Source: Capra hircus
Taxonomy: Eukaryota > Chordata > Mammalia > Artiodactyla > Bovidae
Length of the DNA stretch: 64,000 nucleotides
Reading direction: 5' to 3'
NCBI RefSeq assembly: GCF_001704415.2
Contig: NC_030816.1
Coordinates: 82,896,713 to 82,960,712 of the forward strand
Part shown: positions 46,605 to 58,531 of the stretch, in pieces
Layout of the letters: the number at the start of each line of letters is the position of its first letter
Position numbering within the stretch: the stretch's first letter is position 1
Translations under genes and position numbers: made by a program
Notes under the pieces: model-generated
What the model was told of the DNA's origin: nothing
Database searches by the model: none
What the model saw: only the letters and a program-made list of their open reading frames with translations

Positions 46605-46816
46605 GGGTTTCGTGGTAGCTCAGATAGTAAAGCGTCTGCCTGAAATGCGGGAGACCCGGGTTCAATCCCTGGGTTAGGAAGATCCCCTGGAGAAGGAAAT
46701 GGCAACCCACTCCAGTACTCTTGCCTGAAAAATTCCATGGACAGAGGAGGCTGATGGGCTACAGTTCATGGGGTAGCAAAGAGTCAGATACGACTGAGGG
46801 ACTTCACTTTCTTTCT
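46605..46816 (+). mobile_element. Bov-tA SINE
   Basis: It runs from GGGTTTCGTGGTAGCTCAG to a 'gggacttcactttct' tail. TTCTTGG at 46598-46604 and 46817-46823 is a likely 7-bp TSD. Confidence 0.9.
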
Positions 46817-46823
46817 TTCTTGG

Positions 46824-47282
46824 CTATTGACACTGGTAAGCAGCCTCTGCTACATAGGCATTCTCTTTAAAGGGTAGGCATAAAAGCTGTTCTTTACTTT
46901 TAATTTTAAATTGATTGAATCTAGGACTTGCACAAGGCCGGGGTACAGGGTTTTGCTGTTTGGGCTTGAGGTGTAACGTGCATCTAATAAGCAACCAAAG
47001 CTAGATGTCTTTTGTTGATACAATAATGGATTGGGAACAAGGCAAGTCCTTACTTTTAAGAAATCATCCCTGAGATTTCTGTGTGAGAGACGCCATCAGC
47101 GCCATCAGAGGTGGTGCAAAGACTCTCAGGTAACACCTCAAATACGCTCATTTCCAAATTGCTTTTGCCCTTTGCAGCACGAGCCCAGACCCTGACCCCG
47201 GGCTGGATGTTCTGTGTCAGGGAAGGAGGCTGACCGAGTCGACCAAGGCTGTGGCTGCTTATCTGCCTTGTCACTTGACTCC
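46824..47282. other. Unique sequence, no gene seen
   Basis: A minus frame at 47056-47331 extends into the neighbouring MLT1 and shows no domain. Confidence 0.45.
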
Positions 47283-47738
47283 GTGTCAGAGGCTCTAACA
47301 AAGGACCACAGGCTGGGGGCTTAAACAACACGGTCCTGGGGGCTAGAAGTCCAAGGTCAAGGTGTCAGAGGGGGTGGTTTCTTCTGAGGACTGTGAGGAA
47401 AATTTCTGTCCGCGCCTCCCTCCTAGCCTCTGGTGCTGGCTGGCAGTCCTTGGGGCTCCTCAGTTTGAAAGTGGGGTTCCCTCTGTGTCTTCACATTGTC
47501 TTTCCTAGCCTGTACACACCTCATTCTCTTCAGATGGCATTTCTTTTATAAAGACACCAGCCATTGGATTAGGAGCCCACTGCACTCCAGCGTGACCTCA
47601 GTTTACCTTCATCACATCTGCGATAACCCTATTTCCAGATAAGGTCCTTCTGAAGTACCGAGGGTTGGGACTTCACCATATGAGGTTTTCATGGTGGGGC
47701 GAGGGGGAATGAGGAGCAAGACACAACTCAGCCCTTAA
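47283..47738 (-). mobile_element. MLT1-type MaLR LTR, antisense
   Basis: Reverse-complement MLT1 landmarks in order: 'ctaacaaaggaccacaggct', GCTAGAAGTCCAAGGTCAAG, 'tctgtgtcttcacattgtc', 'ataaagacaccagccattgg' and 'gggttgggacttcaccatat'. Confidence 0.72.
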
Positions 47739-47790
47739 GAAGCCCCTTTCTCCTCCATGTGCTGCTCTGAACAGAATCGAAAGACTTACG

Positions 47791-47912
47791 GAACTTCCCT
47801 GGGGGTCGAATGGTTAAGCCACTGCCCTCCCAATGCAGGGGCCATGGGTTCAACCACAGGTTGGGAACTACGATCCCACATGCTGCAAGGAGTGACTTAA
47901 AAAAATCTTTTA
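47791..47912 (+). mobile_element. CHR-type tRNA-derived SINE
   Basis: It reads GGAACTTCCCTGGGGGTCGA, 'caatgcaggggccatgggtt', GGGAACTACGATCCCACATG and an A-rich tail with T interruptions. Confidence 0.78.
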
Positions 47913-48721
47913 AAAAAGTCAAAAGGCTTCTGATCCCAGGCTGTCTTTTGCCACATCCCTCATTTCAGAGATGCATCCACCGTCTGAGGTTCTCAAGGCA
48001 GAGGAGCTATGCTTTTTACCCAGTGGACACTGGGAGCAGGAATCCTTACCTGAGCTCTCAGCCTGACTTATGATTGATGACAAGAAGGTCAAGAAGAGTG
48101 CGTGAAGCAGGTCTGAACTGGTGTTGAATTCAAATTGGATATGATTTCATTCCAGGGCCCGTGGAGACTCTTAACTCACGTTGTCTTCTTTTATAAATAA
48201 TCTTCAGCTTTTGTTAGTAGCCTTGATGTCAAGCACTCAATTTAGCTCAAAATCAAATTACTCATTATATTCAGCTAAAATTCCAATGGCTCATTAAGCC
48301 AAGCCTGGGGCGTGATGAAGTCAGCGGCCTTGCATGAGTGAGCAGGTGACTAAGGAGTCTCGGAGCCAGCTAATTAGGTAACACTTTAATTTCTCCTCTT
48401 GAAATGTTAGACAAGCCATACGTGTTGAGAGGTCTTAGAGCTCAGACATGAACCAGTTCGTGCACTGGCATCTCTAAGACATCTGTATTCTCACTGTTCA
48501 CTCACCTGTGACACCGAGGACCCACTGGGGCTGGAGCTGTCATCAGGGCTGTCTCCTTCTCAGACGGTAAGAACTTCCAGTGGCAGAAAAGAGGCACGGG
48601 TATCTCTCCATCCCCTGCCCCCAAAGACACCAGAAGCTCCATTCTTCCTCCAGAATCATACAAGAGGCAGGGAATCGAGTTTGACCGAGAGCATAAAACT
48701 TTAGAAGACAAAGAATTGGAG
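47913..48721. other. Unique sequence with a candidate conserved noncoding block
   Basis: No repeat is recognised. 48180-48420 is AT-rich with several homeodomain-like cores (TCATTAAGC, CTAATTAGG, TTTAATTT). Conservation cannot be judged from one genome. Confidence 0.35.
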
Positions 48722-49040
48722 TAGTTTTTTTTTTTTCATTGAACTGTAGTTGATTTACAACCATTGTGTTAGTTTCAAGTGTACAGCAAAGTGAATCCGT
48801 TTTACATATATATAACATATATATTACACACATATATTTTATTATGTGTATTACACATACATTACAATAATATATATTGCATTTATATATTGCATATATA
48901 CATTCTTTTCCAGATTCTTTTCCAGTAAACATCATACATTATTACAACATATTTAATATAGTTCCCTGTGCTACATGTAGGCCCTTGTTGTTTATCTACT
49001 TTATTTATTTCAGTCGTGTATGGAGTAGTTACTTTGAAGT
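48722..49040 (-). mobile_element. L1 3' UTR fragment
   Basis: A T-rich left end (48726-48737) is followed by antisense 'tgtagttgatttacaacc', 'gtacagcaaagtgaatcc', a TATA/TACA microsatellite (about 48800-48905) and 'tccctgtgctacatgtaggc'. Confidence 0.78.
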
Positions 49041-50574
49041 ACCACAGTTTTTAAGCCCCTCCCATCTCAGCCCCTGAAAATACGTCTGGTCTCAGCACTC
49101 CTGATCACTGAGGAGTCAGGACCCAAGTCCAGGGGCCCTTGCCCTTGTGCCTGTGGATCCTCCTTTCCGCCTTCCCTCCCCGTTCCCTCCTCCTTCCTGC
49201 TGAATAAGCACCCCGTTGTTTAGGGAGTTCATGTTTGCCTGAGGCTGGAATTACCTTCTCTGCCCAGACTCACTCTTTCTGCCAGCTGACAGTGTGAAGA
49301 TATCACTAATATTTTATTGCCAGGTTTGAGTTAAATATTAATGTCAAAAGTATAGACAGCCTGGGAACAATTATGGACATCTCCAGATACATCATATTAT
49401 CTTCAGCATCAAGTTTACTTGGTTGAAAACGAAACTCTAAATGGATACTAAGCATTCAGTTTGTTATTCATATGGCTATTCCCACACAACTCAAATGAAA
49501 TATTGACCCATAACTGGGTTTATACTTGCTTAGAACAATTTCAAAGACTGAGGTTGAGTGGAGTATGGATGATCCCTCACTAGTTAGTGCACACAGCTAG
49601 TTACAGAGCATCCTAAAACCCAGAAGCAGTGGTGCAAAGTCAAAGGCAGAATTAACTATGGCAGCAGAGTCAAGGGGACAAGCCAGGGTTACTGACTGAC
49701 AGGGTGGTAAAAGCCAGTAGCCAAGAAAATATGGAGATCCACTTTGGGAATCTGTGCTAAGCTAGAAACTGGAAGGAACCAGAAACCCATGCAGCCCGGC
49801 TGAACACCAGCAGAGAGCCTATCTTAAGTAAAAGACTCTTCTTGATGTTTTCAAATACTGCCATTTATACCTATGTACCTGCCAGCGTTGGGTCTGAAAT
49901 GTCAGATCCGAGCCAGCTCTGTTTACATAATGTTTGCAGTTTTGTAGGGTCAATCTGTTGTTCAGTTATGTTTAAAACTGTGCAAAATATTATCTGTTAT
50001 CAACAGATTGAGATTAATCCTCCTCTTCAAACTGGAATACTCTATTTTTCCATATTTATAGTATTTACCACAGAAATGAATGGATAGATAATCCTCGGGT
50101 AACCTGTTGACACCAATACTGGCTGGGAGAAGTAGTTTCTAGCCTGGGAAAGAATGTTTGGCTAACAAATGGTAAATGATGAACCTTGCTCTCCTAGTTC
50201 AAACTTCCAACTAGATTTTTAATAATTTCCCAACCCTAACCCTCTAGAAGGACCCCAGGAGTCTTTTATGCTTTATCCGAACTTGTAATCACTGCCACTT
50301 ACTCTGTAAAGTCCTCCATATATACTGCAAGGCCTTGGAAATATGTATCCTGGGACTTTATTCATCTGTTGGTTTCTTTTGTTCGATGAGGTGGAGAGGC
50401 AAAGATGGCCTGAGGTCTGATGGGCCGAGAGGAGAAAAGAACGGAAGCCGTCACCTCCCTTCATGCAAAGGCTTCACGTTGTCCTGCTCGCTTGCTGGTG
50501 GATCTGAAGGCATGAGGCAGGTAACAGCACATCTCCAATAGAGTAACTTTGTAAAACCCAAACTGGGTTTTTAG
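49041..50574. other. Unique sequence, no gene seen
   Basis: No repeat is recognised over 1.5 kb. Short frames at 49842-50087 and 50335-50541 have no domain. 49300-49420 is AT-rich with TTAATG and ATTA motifs. Confidence 0.4.
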
Positions 50575-50805
50575 GGACTTCCCTTGTGGCCCAAGGGTTA
50601 AGAATCTGCCTTGCAATGCAGGGACGCAGGTTCAATCCCTGGTCAGGAAACTAAGATCCCACATGCCATGGGGCAACCAAGCCTGAGCCAAAACTATAGA
50701 GTCTGCATGTTGCAAGAAAAATCCTGCATGTCACTATGAAAGATCCCGTGTGCTGCGACTAAGACCCAACGCAGCCAAACCAATAAAAATTAAAAAAAAA
50801 TTTTT
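50575..50805 (+). mobile_element. CHR-type SINE, long form
   Basis: It reads GGGACTTCCCTTGTGGCCCA, 'ggttcaatccctggtcagga', GATCCCACATGCCATGGGG, then repeated 'gcatgttgcaag' and 'gcgactaagacccaacgcag' units and a tail of A-rich then T-rich sequence. Confidence 0.85.
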
Positions 50806-50869
50806 TTAACTGGGTCTTTATTGTAAGCTCAATTTAAGTGGGAGAGTTTATGGAATTCACTATATTAAT

Positions 50870-51360
50870 TCATTCAGTAAATACTTACTGAGAGTTGATA
50901 TCATGCTTGGTATATTCTAGATGCTGGAGATTCAGCAATAAAGGTAAGTCCATCCCTCAATTGGGAGTGTTAATAAATACATTCTACCATATATAAAATG
51001 GACAAGCAACATGGATTTAATGTATAGCACAAGGAAATATATTCAATATTTTGCAATAAACTGTACAAACTATAAGGGAAAAGAATCTGAAAAAAAGAAT
51101 ATAGACATTTACCTTTCTGTGCATAACTGAATCACTTTGCTGTATACCTGAAACAAATACACTATTGTATTAAGGCACAAAAAAAGAAATAAAGTCCATC
51201 CTTCAGGGAGACTGTATTTCATTATGTCTGTGGGAAAGAGGGTCATGGTAGATGAATAATGGACAAGTAAATAAATGTACATGCGAGCAGGTGATACCTA
51301 CCGTGAGAAATACAACAGTGTGTAGGGTGAAAGAGTGATGGCTGACAATGACTTTTTTCT
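50870..51360 (+). repeat. Ancient mammal-wide repeat, split by an L1
   Basis: The left part ('attcattcagtaaatacttac', 'tctagatgctggagattcag') and the right part ('cttcagggagactgtatttc', 'gacaagtaaataaatgtac') are consecutive parts of the same old repeat type as 22735. No family name is assigned. Confidence 0.4.
50960..51191 (+). mobile_element. L1 3' end, short 5'-truncated insertion
   Basis: It contains 'tagcacaaggaaatatattc', 'gaatcactttgctgtatacc' and an A-rich tail. Near-identical 14-mers flank it: AAGTCCATCCCTCA (50946-50959) and AAGTCCATCCTTCA (51192-51205). Confidence 0.82.
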
Positions 51361-51540
51361 TTGGACGGAGTCATCAGGGCCTTCTTCTGATCAGTGGTCC
51401 TGTAAGCAAAGATTTAAGGCCTGCAGCCACCACGCTCCCCAGCCTACCCCTTGCCCTACCCCCACCACAGGAGTTCCTAACACTGTCTCATTCCCCTTCA
51501 GTCCACAGCCCACACAACTCAGCTTAAGAGACCCCACTGC

Positions 51541-52514
51541 ACGACCCAATCAAAAAATGGGCCAAAGAACTAAATAGACATTTCTCCAAAGAAGACATAC
51601 GGATGGCTAACAAACACATGAAAAGATGCTCAACATCACTCATTATCAGAGAAATGCAAATCAAGACCACAATGAGGTACCACTTCACACCAGTCAGAAT
51701 GTCTGCGATCCAAAAGTCTACAAGCAATAAATGCTGGAGAGGGTGTGGAGTAAAGGGAACCCTCCTACACTGTTGGTGGGAATGCAAACTAGTACAGCCA
51801 CTATGGAGAACAGTGTGGAGATTCCTTAAAAAATTGCAAATAGAGCTACCTTATGACCCAGCAATCTCACTGCTGGGCATAGTCACCGAGGAAACCAGAA
51901 TTGAAAGAGACACATGTACCCCAATGTTCATCACAGCACTGTTTATAATAGCCAGGACATGGAAACAACCTAGATGTCCATCAGCAGATGAATGGATAAG
52001 AAAGCTGTGGTACGTATACACAATGGAGTATTACTCAGCCGTTAAAAAGAATACATTTGAATCAGTTCTGATGAGATGGATGAAACTGGAGCCGATTATA
52101 CAGAGTGAAGTACTCCAGAAAGAAAAACACCAGTACAGTATACTAACACATACATATGGAATTTAGAAAGATGGCAATGACGACCCTGTATGCAAGACAG
52201 CAAAAAAGACACAGATGTGTATAACAGACTTTTGGACTCAGAGGGAGAGGGAGAGGGTGGGATGATTTGGGAGAATGGCATTGTAACATGTATACTATCA
52301 TGTAAGAATCGAATCGCCAGTCTATGTCCGACGCAGGATACAGCATGCTTGGGGCTGGTGCACGGTGATGACCCAGAGAGATGTTATGGGGAGGGAGGTG
52401 GGAGGGGGGTTCATGTTTGGGAACGCATGTACACCTGTGGTGGATTCATGTCAATGTATGGCAAAACCAATACAGTATTGTAAAGTAAAATAAAAATAAA
52501 AATTAAAAAAAAAA
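51541..52514 (+). mobile_element. Ruminant L1, 5'-truncated
   Basis: It starts in late ORF2 ('acgacccaatcaaaaaatgg') and ends in an AATAAA-containing 3' UTR and A12 tail. A perfect 15-bp TSD, AAGAGACCCCACTGC, lies at 51526-51540 and 52515-52529. Its little-decayed frame and perfect TSD suggest a young insertion. Confidence 0.95.
51603..52166 (+). pseudogene. L1 ORF2p C-terminal fragment
   Basis: A 187-codon uninterrupted frame covers the end of ORF2p, including KCWRGCGVKGTLLHCWWEC and the WIRKLWYVYTMEYYSAV stretch, and stops at the usual terminus (THTYGI). The N-terminal endonuclease and RT are missing because the insertion is 5'-truncated. There is no promoter and no activity. Confidence 0.92.
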
Positions 52515-52529
52515 AAGAGACCCCACTGC

Positions 52530-53869
52530 TTTGGGGCCAGAAAGCAAAGGAGATCATTATTTACCAGTAACTTTATTATTTTTTTCTATTATGATAAAAT
52601 TTAATGATTAAATTTATTTTCACATTTAAACATGTAGTTACATGCAGATAACATTCCAAGAATATATCTGTCTTTCCAGACTTAATATTAATTTGAAATT
52701 GTCAGGATGGAAATTTTGTCAAGTGTTTACAACATAAGGTGACAGGAGCAATAATTCTTTTGAAAAAGACTGAATTTGATCATTGAAATGTATCTTTCTG
52801 ATCTTCTGAAATTTTTCTTTTTTTTTCAACTGAGCCAGGCGTAAGACACAAAGGATTTGAAGGGTGGTGTGACCTGGTATCATTGTGTCCCCTACCCTCC
52901 CTTCTGGTTTCCAGGTTTGTTAAAATCCCTTGAGCTGGGAAGAAGGCAGAGAGTCAAGGATGAAGCAGGGCAGGAAGACGTGAGCAGGGGGTTCTGAGGC
53001 TAAGGACCACCTGGGAGGGAGCTGGGGCCACCTGATGGAATCCCTCTTTGAAACCTGAGGGATCCAAATAGGGGGCGTTGAGTAGCAGCGCTTGCTTCCA
53101 GGATGCAGTCTGGGGAGTCCAGCCCAGACACGTCGCAGCAGCTCCAGAGGGCTCTGGAGGCCAGAGGCGGATCCAGGGACTGTCTGTGCCTCTAGAGGGG
53201 TGTGGGAAGATAGCGTCTTGAAGTTTCCATGGGCCCAAATGCAGCATGGGAATTGGGGAGTGGGGGGGATTAGGGGGGCAGCAGGAGGAAGAGAGCGGGA
53301 AGCAAATGGCAAGCACACTGGTCGCTGACCTGAACAAAGGGCAGCAATTCAGGAGCACGAGGGATGCCCTCACAGCTGGGAGGCTGCCCACTTGGCTCAG
53401 GAAAGCCACACGCCTGGCATAGCCCATCCTGATGACGAGGACCACACGGGGTGAGCTTCACCTGCGCTGGGTTCCAGAAGCAGATGGAGACTGAGATGGG
53501 GACATCCCCATCCCCCACCTGCTGGGCTCACCTGGGCACAACCCAGGGAGGGGAGGCACAGGGACTGTGATGCTAAGACCAGCCCTTGAACCCACAGCTG
53601 CCAAGAAATCTCTACATTTGACGGAGTTTCCCAGACACGACTAGAAGAAAGTCATGTCTGGATGTGTTTAGTTTTTAACTGAACGGGATTCAGAGCCAGA
53701 AATGTATCTAATTGTTCTAATTATGAAAAATTAACTTTTACTCACTCCAGCTTGCCATTGTGAAAATTAGTTCCTGCTACACAAAACCAAACTGGCCGAT
53801 CTGTGGGAATTAGTGAGACCGAGTTACTTGTGCATAAATAATAAGGATGCCACTGAGCTCTGCCAAGGA
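52530..53869. other. Unique sequence, no gene supported
   Basis: 52540-52830 is AT-rich and 52900-53560 is GC-rich. Three minus frames (52920-53318, 52954-53445, 53270-53518) in different registers cover the GC-rich part. They lack a domain or splice-site support and are treated as chance. Confidence 0.4.
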
Positions 53870-54050
53870 ACTGCCCCAGAGTTCTGCTTTGAGGCAAACC
53901 CAGGCCTGGTTCAAATCCTGGATTCTCCACGAATGACCTGATACCCTGAAGGTGGCTGCTCTTTCATATTTGAAACTGCCATGATGATACTGGGTTTTCA
54001 TGTTCGCTGTGAGAATTAAGGTATTTGGAAGTGTGTCAAGCACTAGAACG
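53870..54050 (+). repeat. Possible MIR fragment
   Basis: 'gcctggttcaaatcctggat' and a later 'tgagaattaaggtatttgga' fit the MIR tRNA-like head and 3' half, but the sequence is diverged. Confidence 0.4.
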
Positions 54051-54520
54051 GAAGCTTCCTTTGAATGCCTGTGGCTGCCAGGCCACGCTTCCCTGCTGGG
54101 GAATGCCCGCCAAACAGGGCATTTGCTCCTGTTGGTCCTTGTCACACAGCAGGTGCACAAGCCAAGGATAATGAGGATCCAGGTGGAACACGAGGTGGCT
54201 TTGGATGAGCCGAGAATATCCTTCAGAGCATCTTCCTTGGTGTGATTGAGGCCAGATGCACCTACAAGATGCTTGACCTGTTTCTCAACCATCCTGAGCT
54301 GCAGTTCTGGTTTTCCGTGAAGCTTCCTTCACTCCCTGGATTGGACATCCCACATGGGCCCTTGTCCCCTTTGGGTCCTTGGAATGAACCATCATTCATG
54401 CCTGTACATCTTTTATGTAACCTCAAAGAGCATATGAACATACATCAGGCAAATAAATGAATTTACATCAAGCAAATAAATAGAAGCCAACAAATAAAAT
54501 ATGAGTAAACCAACAAATGT
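54051..54520. other. Unique sequence, no gene seen
   Basis: Simple 'caaataaa' units recur at about 54449-54500 just before the SINE. The rest is unrecognised. Confidence 0.4.
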
Positions 54521-54729
54521 GGGTTTCCCTGGTGGCTCGGTGGTAAAGAATCTGCCTGCAATGCAGGAGACATGGGCTCGATCCCTGGGTTGGGAAGATC
54601 CCCTGGAGGAGGAAATGGTGACCCACTCCAGCATCCTTGCCTGGAAAATCCCGTGGACAGAGGAGACTGGCAGGCTACAGTCCATGGGATCATATGAGAG
54701 TCGGATATGACTCAGTGACTAAATGACAA
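54521..54729 (+). mobile_element. Bov-tA SINE
   Basis: It runs from GGGTTTCCCTGGTGGCTCGG to 'gactcagtgactaaatgaca'. Related 'accaac' sequence lies on both sides, but no exact TSD was settled. Confidence 0.9.
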
Positions 54730-55915
54730 CAACCAACTGACAAATAAAACACAAACCTCTTATTGGCAGTTTGCATCAAAGCAATATGCCAATTTGGATG
54801 GGTAAGGGGGTGCTTTGTAGCTGTGTGAGTCACACTGTTTGTTAGACACTTTTGTTGTGTAGCATGCCATGGGACATCTGTTGTAGTATCCTTTGTCCAC
54901 CTTGTAGACCCATCAGCAAGCCACTTCCCAGGAAGCCCCCTCTCCTTGGATGGAAGTGGACATCTGATTGCATGTCTGGAGACTCAAGTAGGCTGGGTGA
55001 GGCCTGGGAACAGCAGGGCCCCCAGCAGCTGTATTTTGTCCCAGAGCTGGAGCCCCAGGGTAGAGGGAGGCCAGTGCTGCCCTCTGCAAAGCACCTCCAG
55101 CTGCTGCAAAGAAATGGCAACATCCAACACATCCGCACATCGTTTGAAGCAGATTTGGTCACCTGCAAAGAATCGTAAACTGTCCTGAGTAAGGGTGATG
55201 GGGATGGGCAGTAGGATGTCTCAGGGACTGCTCTTCTAGATAGGACTGCACTCCAGAATCCGCTCAGAGGGGAAGCAATTTTGGGGCTGGTGGAGCAATT
55301 TTGGAGATGGACTAGAGAGAGGCCAGATCTCAGCCATGCCCTGCCCAGGAAGGATGGTTCATTTAACTGGGCGCAGTGTGTCTTTTAGAAACTCTATTTC
55401 TGTTCCTGGGCTAAAGCAGTTTCCCATAAATTTTCTTTTGTTGACTGGGTCCCATGAATTCACTTTTCATCAGAGCCAACTTTCTTATCAGCAAAGTAGT
55501 TTGCTACTCTGTGTAGAGGCAGACCAGACAGCTGTAGAGAGCTGCTGCTTTGACAGTATTTACAAAGAGCTTTAGAGAGAAGATATGATCTTTTTTATGG
55601 TCTGTTTCCTTTTTCAATGAGAATATGTTTCTTGCAATATATGTGCTCATCACTTAGTAATTCCACAAGCCTGGGATTGTTTAGCTAAATTTGTTTTTTG
55701 TGTGCCAATCATTTACAAATTTTTTCAAGTTTGATGGTACAAGAGTGAGAGAAAGGAATGGAACAAAGGATCATGGTTACTCAGATGCATATCTTTGGGG
55801 GGATTCCTCTTTAAACAGGAATGGCTAGTTCTGGAAGCTGTGAGCACGCAGGATGCAAGATTGGTTAACTCCGCAGGCAGGACATGGAGTAAAACCCACA
55901 GAGGATGCGTGATCA
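54730..55915. other. Unique sequence, no gene supported
   Basis: 54842-55188 is open in several frames on both strands, a sign of base composition rather than coding. No domain is recognised. Confidence 0.4.
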
Positions 55916-55923
55916 CTCCAGGC

Positions 55924-56055
55924 TTGTTGCTGTCGTTTAGTTGCTAAGTTGTCTCCAACTCTTTGTGACCCCATGGACTGTAGCCCACCAGGCTCTTCTG
56001 TCCATGCGATTCTCCAGGCAAGGACACTGGAGTGGGCTGCCATTCCCGTCTCCAG
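55924..56055 (-). mobile_element. Bov-tA SINE, 5'-truncated
   Basis: It holds the reversed 3' two-thirds of the SINE ('ttgctgtcgtttagttgcta' to 'gctgccattcccgtctc'). An 8-bp TSD, CTCCAGGC, lies at 55916-55923 and 56056-56063. Confidence 0.9.
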
Positions 56056-57005
56056 CTCCAGGCATAGGGAACAGCATATGCCAAGGTCCTGGGAGAAGAT
56101 AGAGCTTGGAGAATTCCAGGATCAGAAAGATGACTGGATCATCTTGTCTTGAGAGCAGGGAGCAAGAGGAAGAGAGAGACGAGCTAGAGCTGCAGAGGCC
56201 AGAAAGAACCAGACTACAGGGGCACCAGGTGCCACAGCAAGAGTTTCATGGTTTATCCCATGAGAAGGAAAATGCCCAAAATGGTTCAGTTCTGTTCAGT
56301 CTCTCAGTCATGTCCGACTCTTTGCGACCCTATGAACCACAGCACGCCAGGCCTCCCTGTCCATCACCAACTCCCGGAGTTCACCCAAACTCATGTCCAC
56401 TGAGTCAGAGATGCCAACCAACCATTTCATCCTCTGTCGTCCCCTTCTCCTGCCCTCAATCTTTCCCAGTATCAGGGTCTTTTCCAATGAGTCAGCTCTT
56501 TGCATCAGGTGGCCAAAGTATTGGAGTTTCAGCTTCAATATTAGTCCTTCCAATGAACACTCAGGACTGATCTCCTTTAGGATGGACTGGTTGGATCTCC
56601 TTGCAGTCCAAGGGACTCTCAAGAGTCTTCTCCAACACCACAGTGCAAAATGGTTAAAACTATATAAAAGAGAGGGGGGAGGTTGGGAGAGTGAGGGTGG
56701 GGTGTAACTGGGCTTACATGCGAGGATCGCCTTGGCTGCAGCAGAAAGGATTGGAAGCAGGGGGTTGGGGAGGCTTGGACAGAGAACCCTGTGGTGCTGG
56801 TGCCAGAGCCTGGGTCCCCACTGGGGTGAATGGAGAGGAGAAATGGACCAGTCAAGAGACCAAGAGGGTGAACCTGAAAGGACTCAGCCCTGGGTTGTTG
56901 ATGCAGAGTGCCAGAGAGGGGACAGAAACGTTAGTTTGTTCAAAACTTTGTTTACAGTTGCAGAGGCGGGTAGAGCATTTGACTGCAAACTTTTGTTTAC
57001 ATTTG
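56056..57005 (+). repeat. Probable ancient repeat background, split by BovB
   Basis: 'gggaacagcatatgccaaggtcctggg' (56068 on) and 'aggattggaagcagggggtt' (about 56746) resemble later parts of the old repeat seen at 22735. The match is loose, and part may be unique. Confidence 0.3.
56287..56645 (-). mobile_element. BovB LINE 3' fragment
   Basis: The left end is the antisense BovB terminus. It stops at 'cttctccaacaccacagtg'. A 10-bp TSD, CAAAATGGTT, lies at 56277-56286 and 56646-56655. A 104-codon minus frame encodes the ORF2 C-terminal region. Confidence 0.94.
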
Positions 57006-57455
57006 TATCAGTTTCCTAGAGCTGACTTTACACAGTTACCAGAGACCAGGTGGCTTGAAAGAACAGAAATTTAGTCTCTCATTGTCCTGGAGACCAGAAG
57101 TCTGCCATGATGATGTCAGTGGGCCAGGCTCCCCAAAGGCTCAAGAGGAGAATGCTTCTTTGTTTCTCTTGCCTCTGGTGTTGCCAGCAATCCTCCATGT
57201 TACTTGTCGCTGCCTCACTCCAGTCTCTGCCTCTGTCTTCACGCACACTTCTTCCTTCTGCGTTGTGTGTCTCTGTATCTAAATCTCTCTCTCCTTTTCT
57301 TGAGACAGCACTCATTGGATCTAGGATCCACCTTAACCCACACTGACCTCAACCTAACATGATTTTATCTGCAAGTGAAGTCACATTCACAGGCACTGGG
57401 GATTGTGACCTCAGTATATCTTTTGTGGGGTGGATCAACAGTTCAACAGACTGTA
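57006..57455 (-). mobile_element. MLT1-type MaLR LTR, antisense
   Basis: It starts 'gtatcagtttcctagagctg' and continues through 'ggcttgaaagaacagaaattt', 'ctggagaccagaagtctgcc', 'tctctgcctctgtcttcacg', 'cactcattggatctaggatc' and 'gaagtcacattcacaggc'. This is the MLT1 reverse-complement order. Confidence 0.78.
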
Positions 57456-58531
57456 TCCTATATCTTAAGATAATACCCTGTGATGGCTGCTGATGTTGTA
57501 AATAAACATAAAAGATCAACAGTTTCCCTGAGTGTCGTAGCTGTCTTCATTATTGTATTACAACTTGTTGATTTTATATATTGTAGCATGGCCAATTTCC
57601 GCAGCCTCACAAATGAATTCAGAATTGGTGGAATCCATATTACGAAGTCATATTACAGCTTACTGGTTTCTCTATTGTTATAGACATTTCTCACTTTCCT
57701 AAAAAATGTTTTGGCTAAAGTGATTTACGGTGAATTTCATTGATGACTTTCTCCTTTTCCCAAAGGAAAACATGGCTAAAGATCATAACTATGTAAATTC
57801 AATCTCTGAAGATGATAGCCACAGAATTCTATTGAGAATATCATCTGTGTGAAGGCTCTTATTGCCCTGGAAGAGAGGCTCATGGGTCCAAGTCCTGGAT
57901 TCTGGAAGAACTGACATACCCAAGCCATGCTGAATTTGTGGTAGTTCTCCTAGTGAAGAATACACACACCCAAACACATTTCAGTAAAGACATCACCCCA
58001 TAGTAAATATGATGCCCTTGAGGCAGAAACACTGTAAGTTTTACAGAGTTAACTTATTATGGAAAACCTCAGATTGTTGCAAGTATTTGTATATTTATCT
58101 GTGTGCATATATGTTACCTTACCAGAAACAATGGACCTGAAAAATTACCCACTTTATTTTCGTTAAGTCCCCAGGAAAAAATGGATAAACTATTGCAATT
58201 TTTCCATTCCTATAAACATATGCATTTTGTATGTTTATATACCCAGAATATGCTTTTCAAGTTCAGACACAACATTACTTGCCTTTGTTGCTTGGCCTGC
58301 CCCATTTGTTATAGTCTACATGGCCATCAAGGTTATATCAACAAAACTTCAACTTGCCCTCAGCCAAGACGCACAGATTACAGTTCAGCCAACAGAGAGA
58401 CCCAGTCATGCTCCTACTGTCTGTGGTAAGTCAACCCTCCAAGCCATGGTGAGATCCCTCCCTGCTAGCATTTTGCTCCTCAGACTTCTAAATATCCCTC
58501 TGGGTCTCATGAAGTCTCAAGGCCTTGAGTA
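57456..58531. other. Unique sequence, no gene supported
   Basis: AT-rich. A 103-codon frame (58227-58538) contains a hydrophobic stretch (TLLAFVAWPAPFVIVYMAI) and a donor-like GGTAAG at 58425-58430, but it is not supported as an exon. Confidence 0.35.

Noticed and set aside
52920..53518. Three minus ORFs of 82-163 codons in different registers
   Set aside because: Several registers open at once points to base composition. No domain or splice support.
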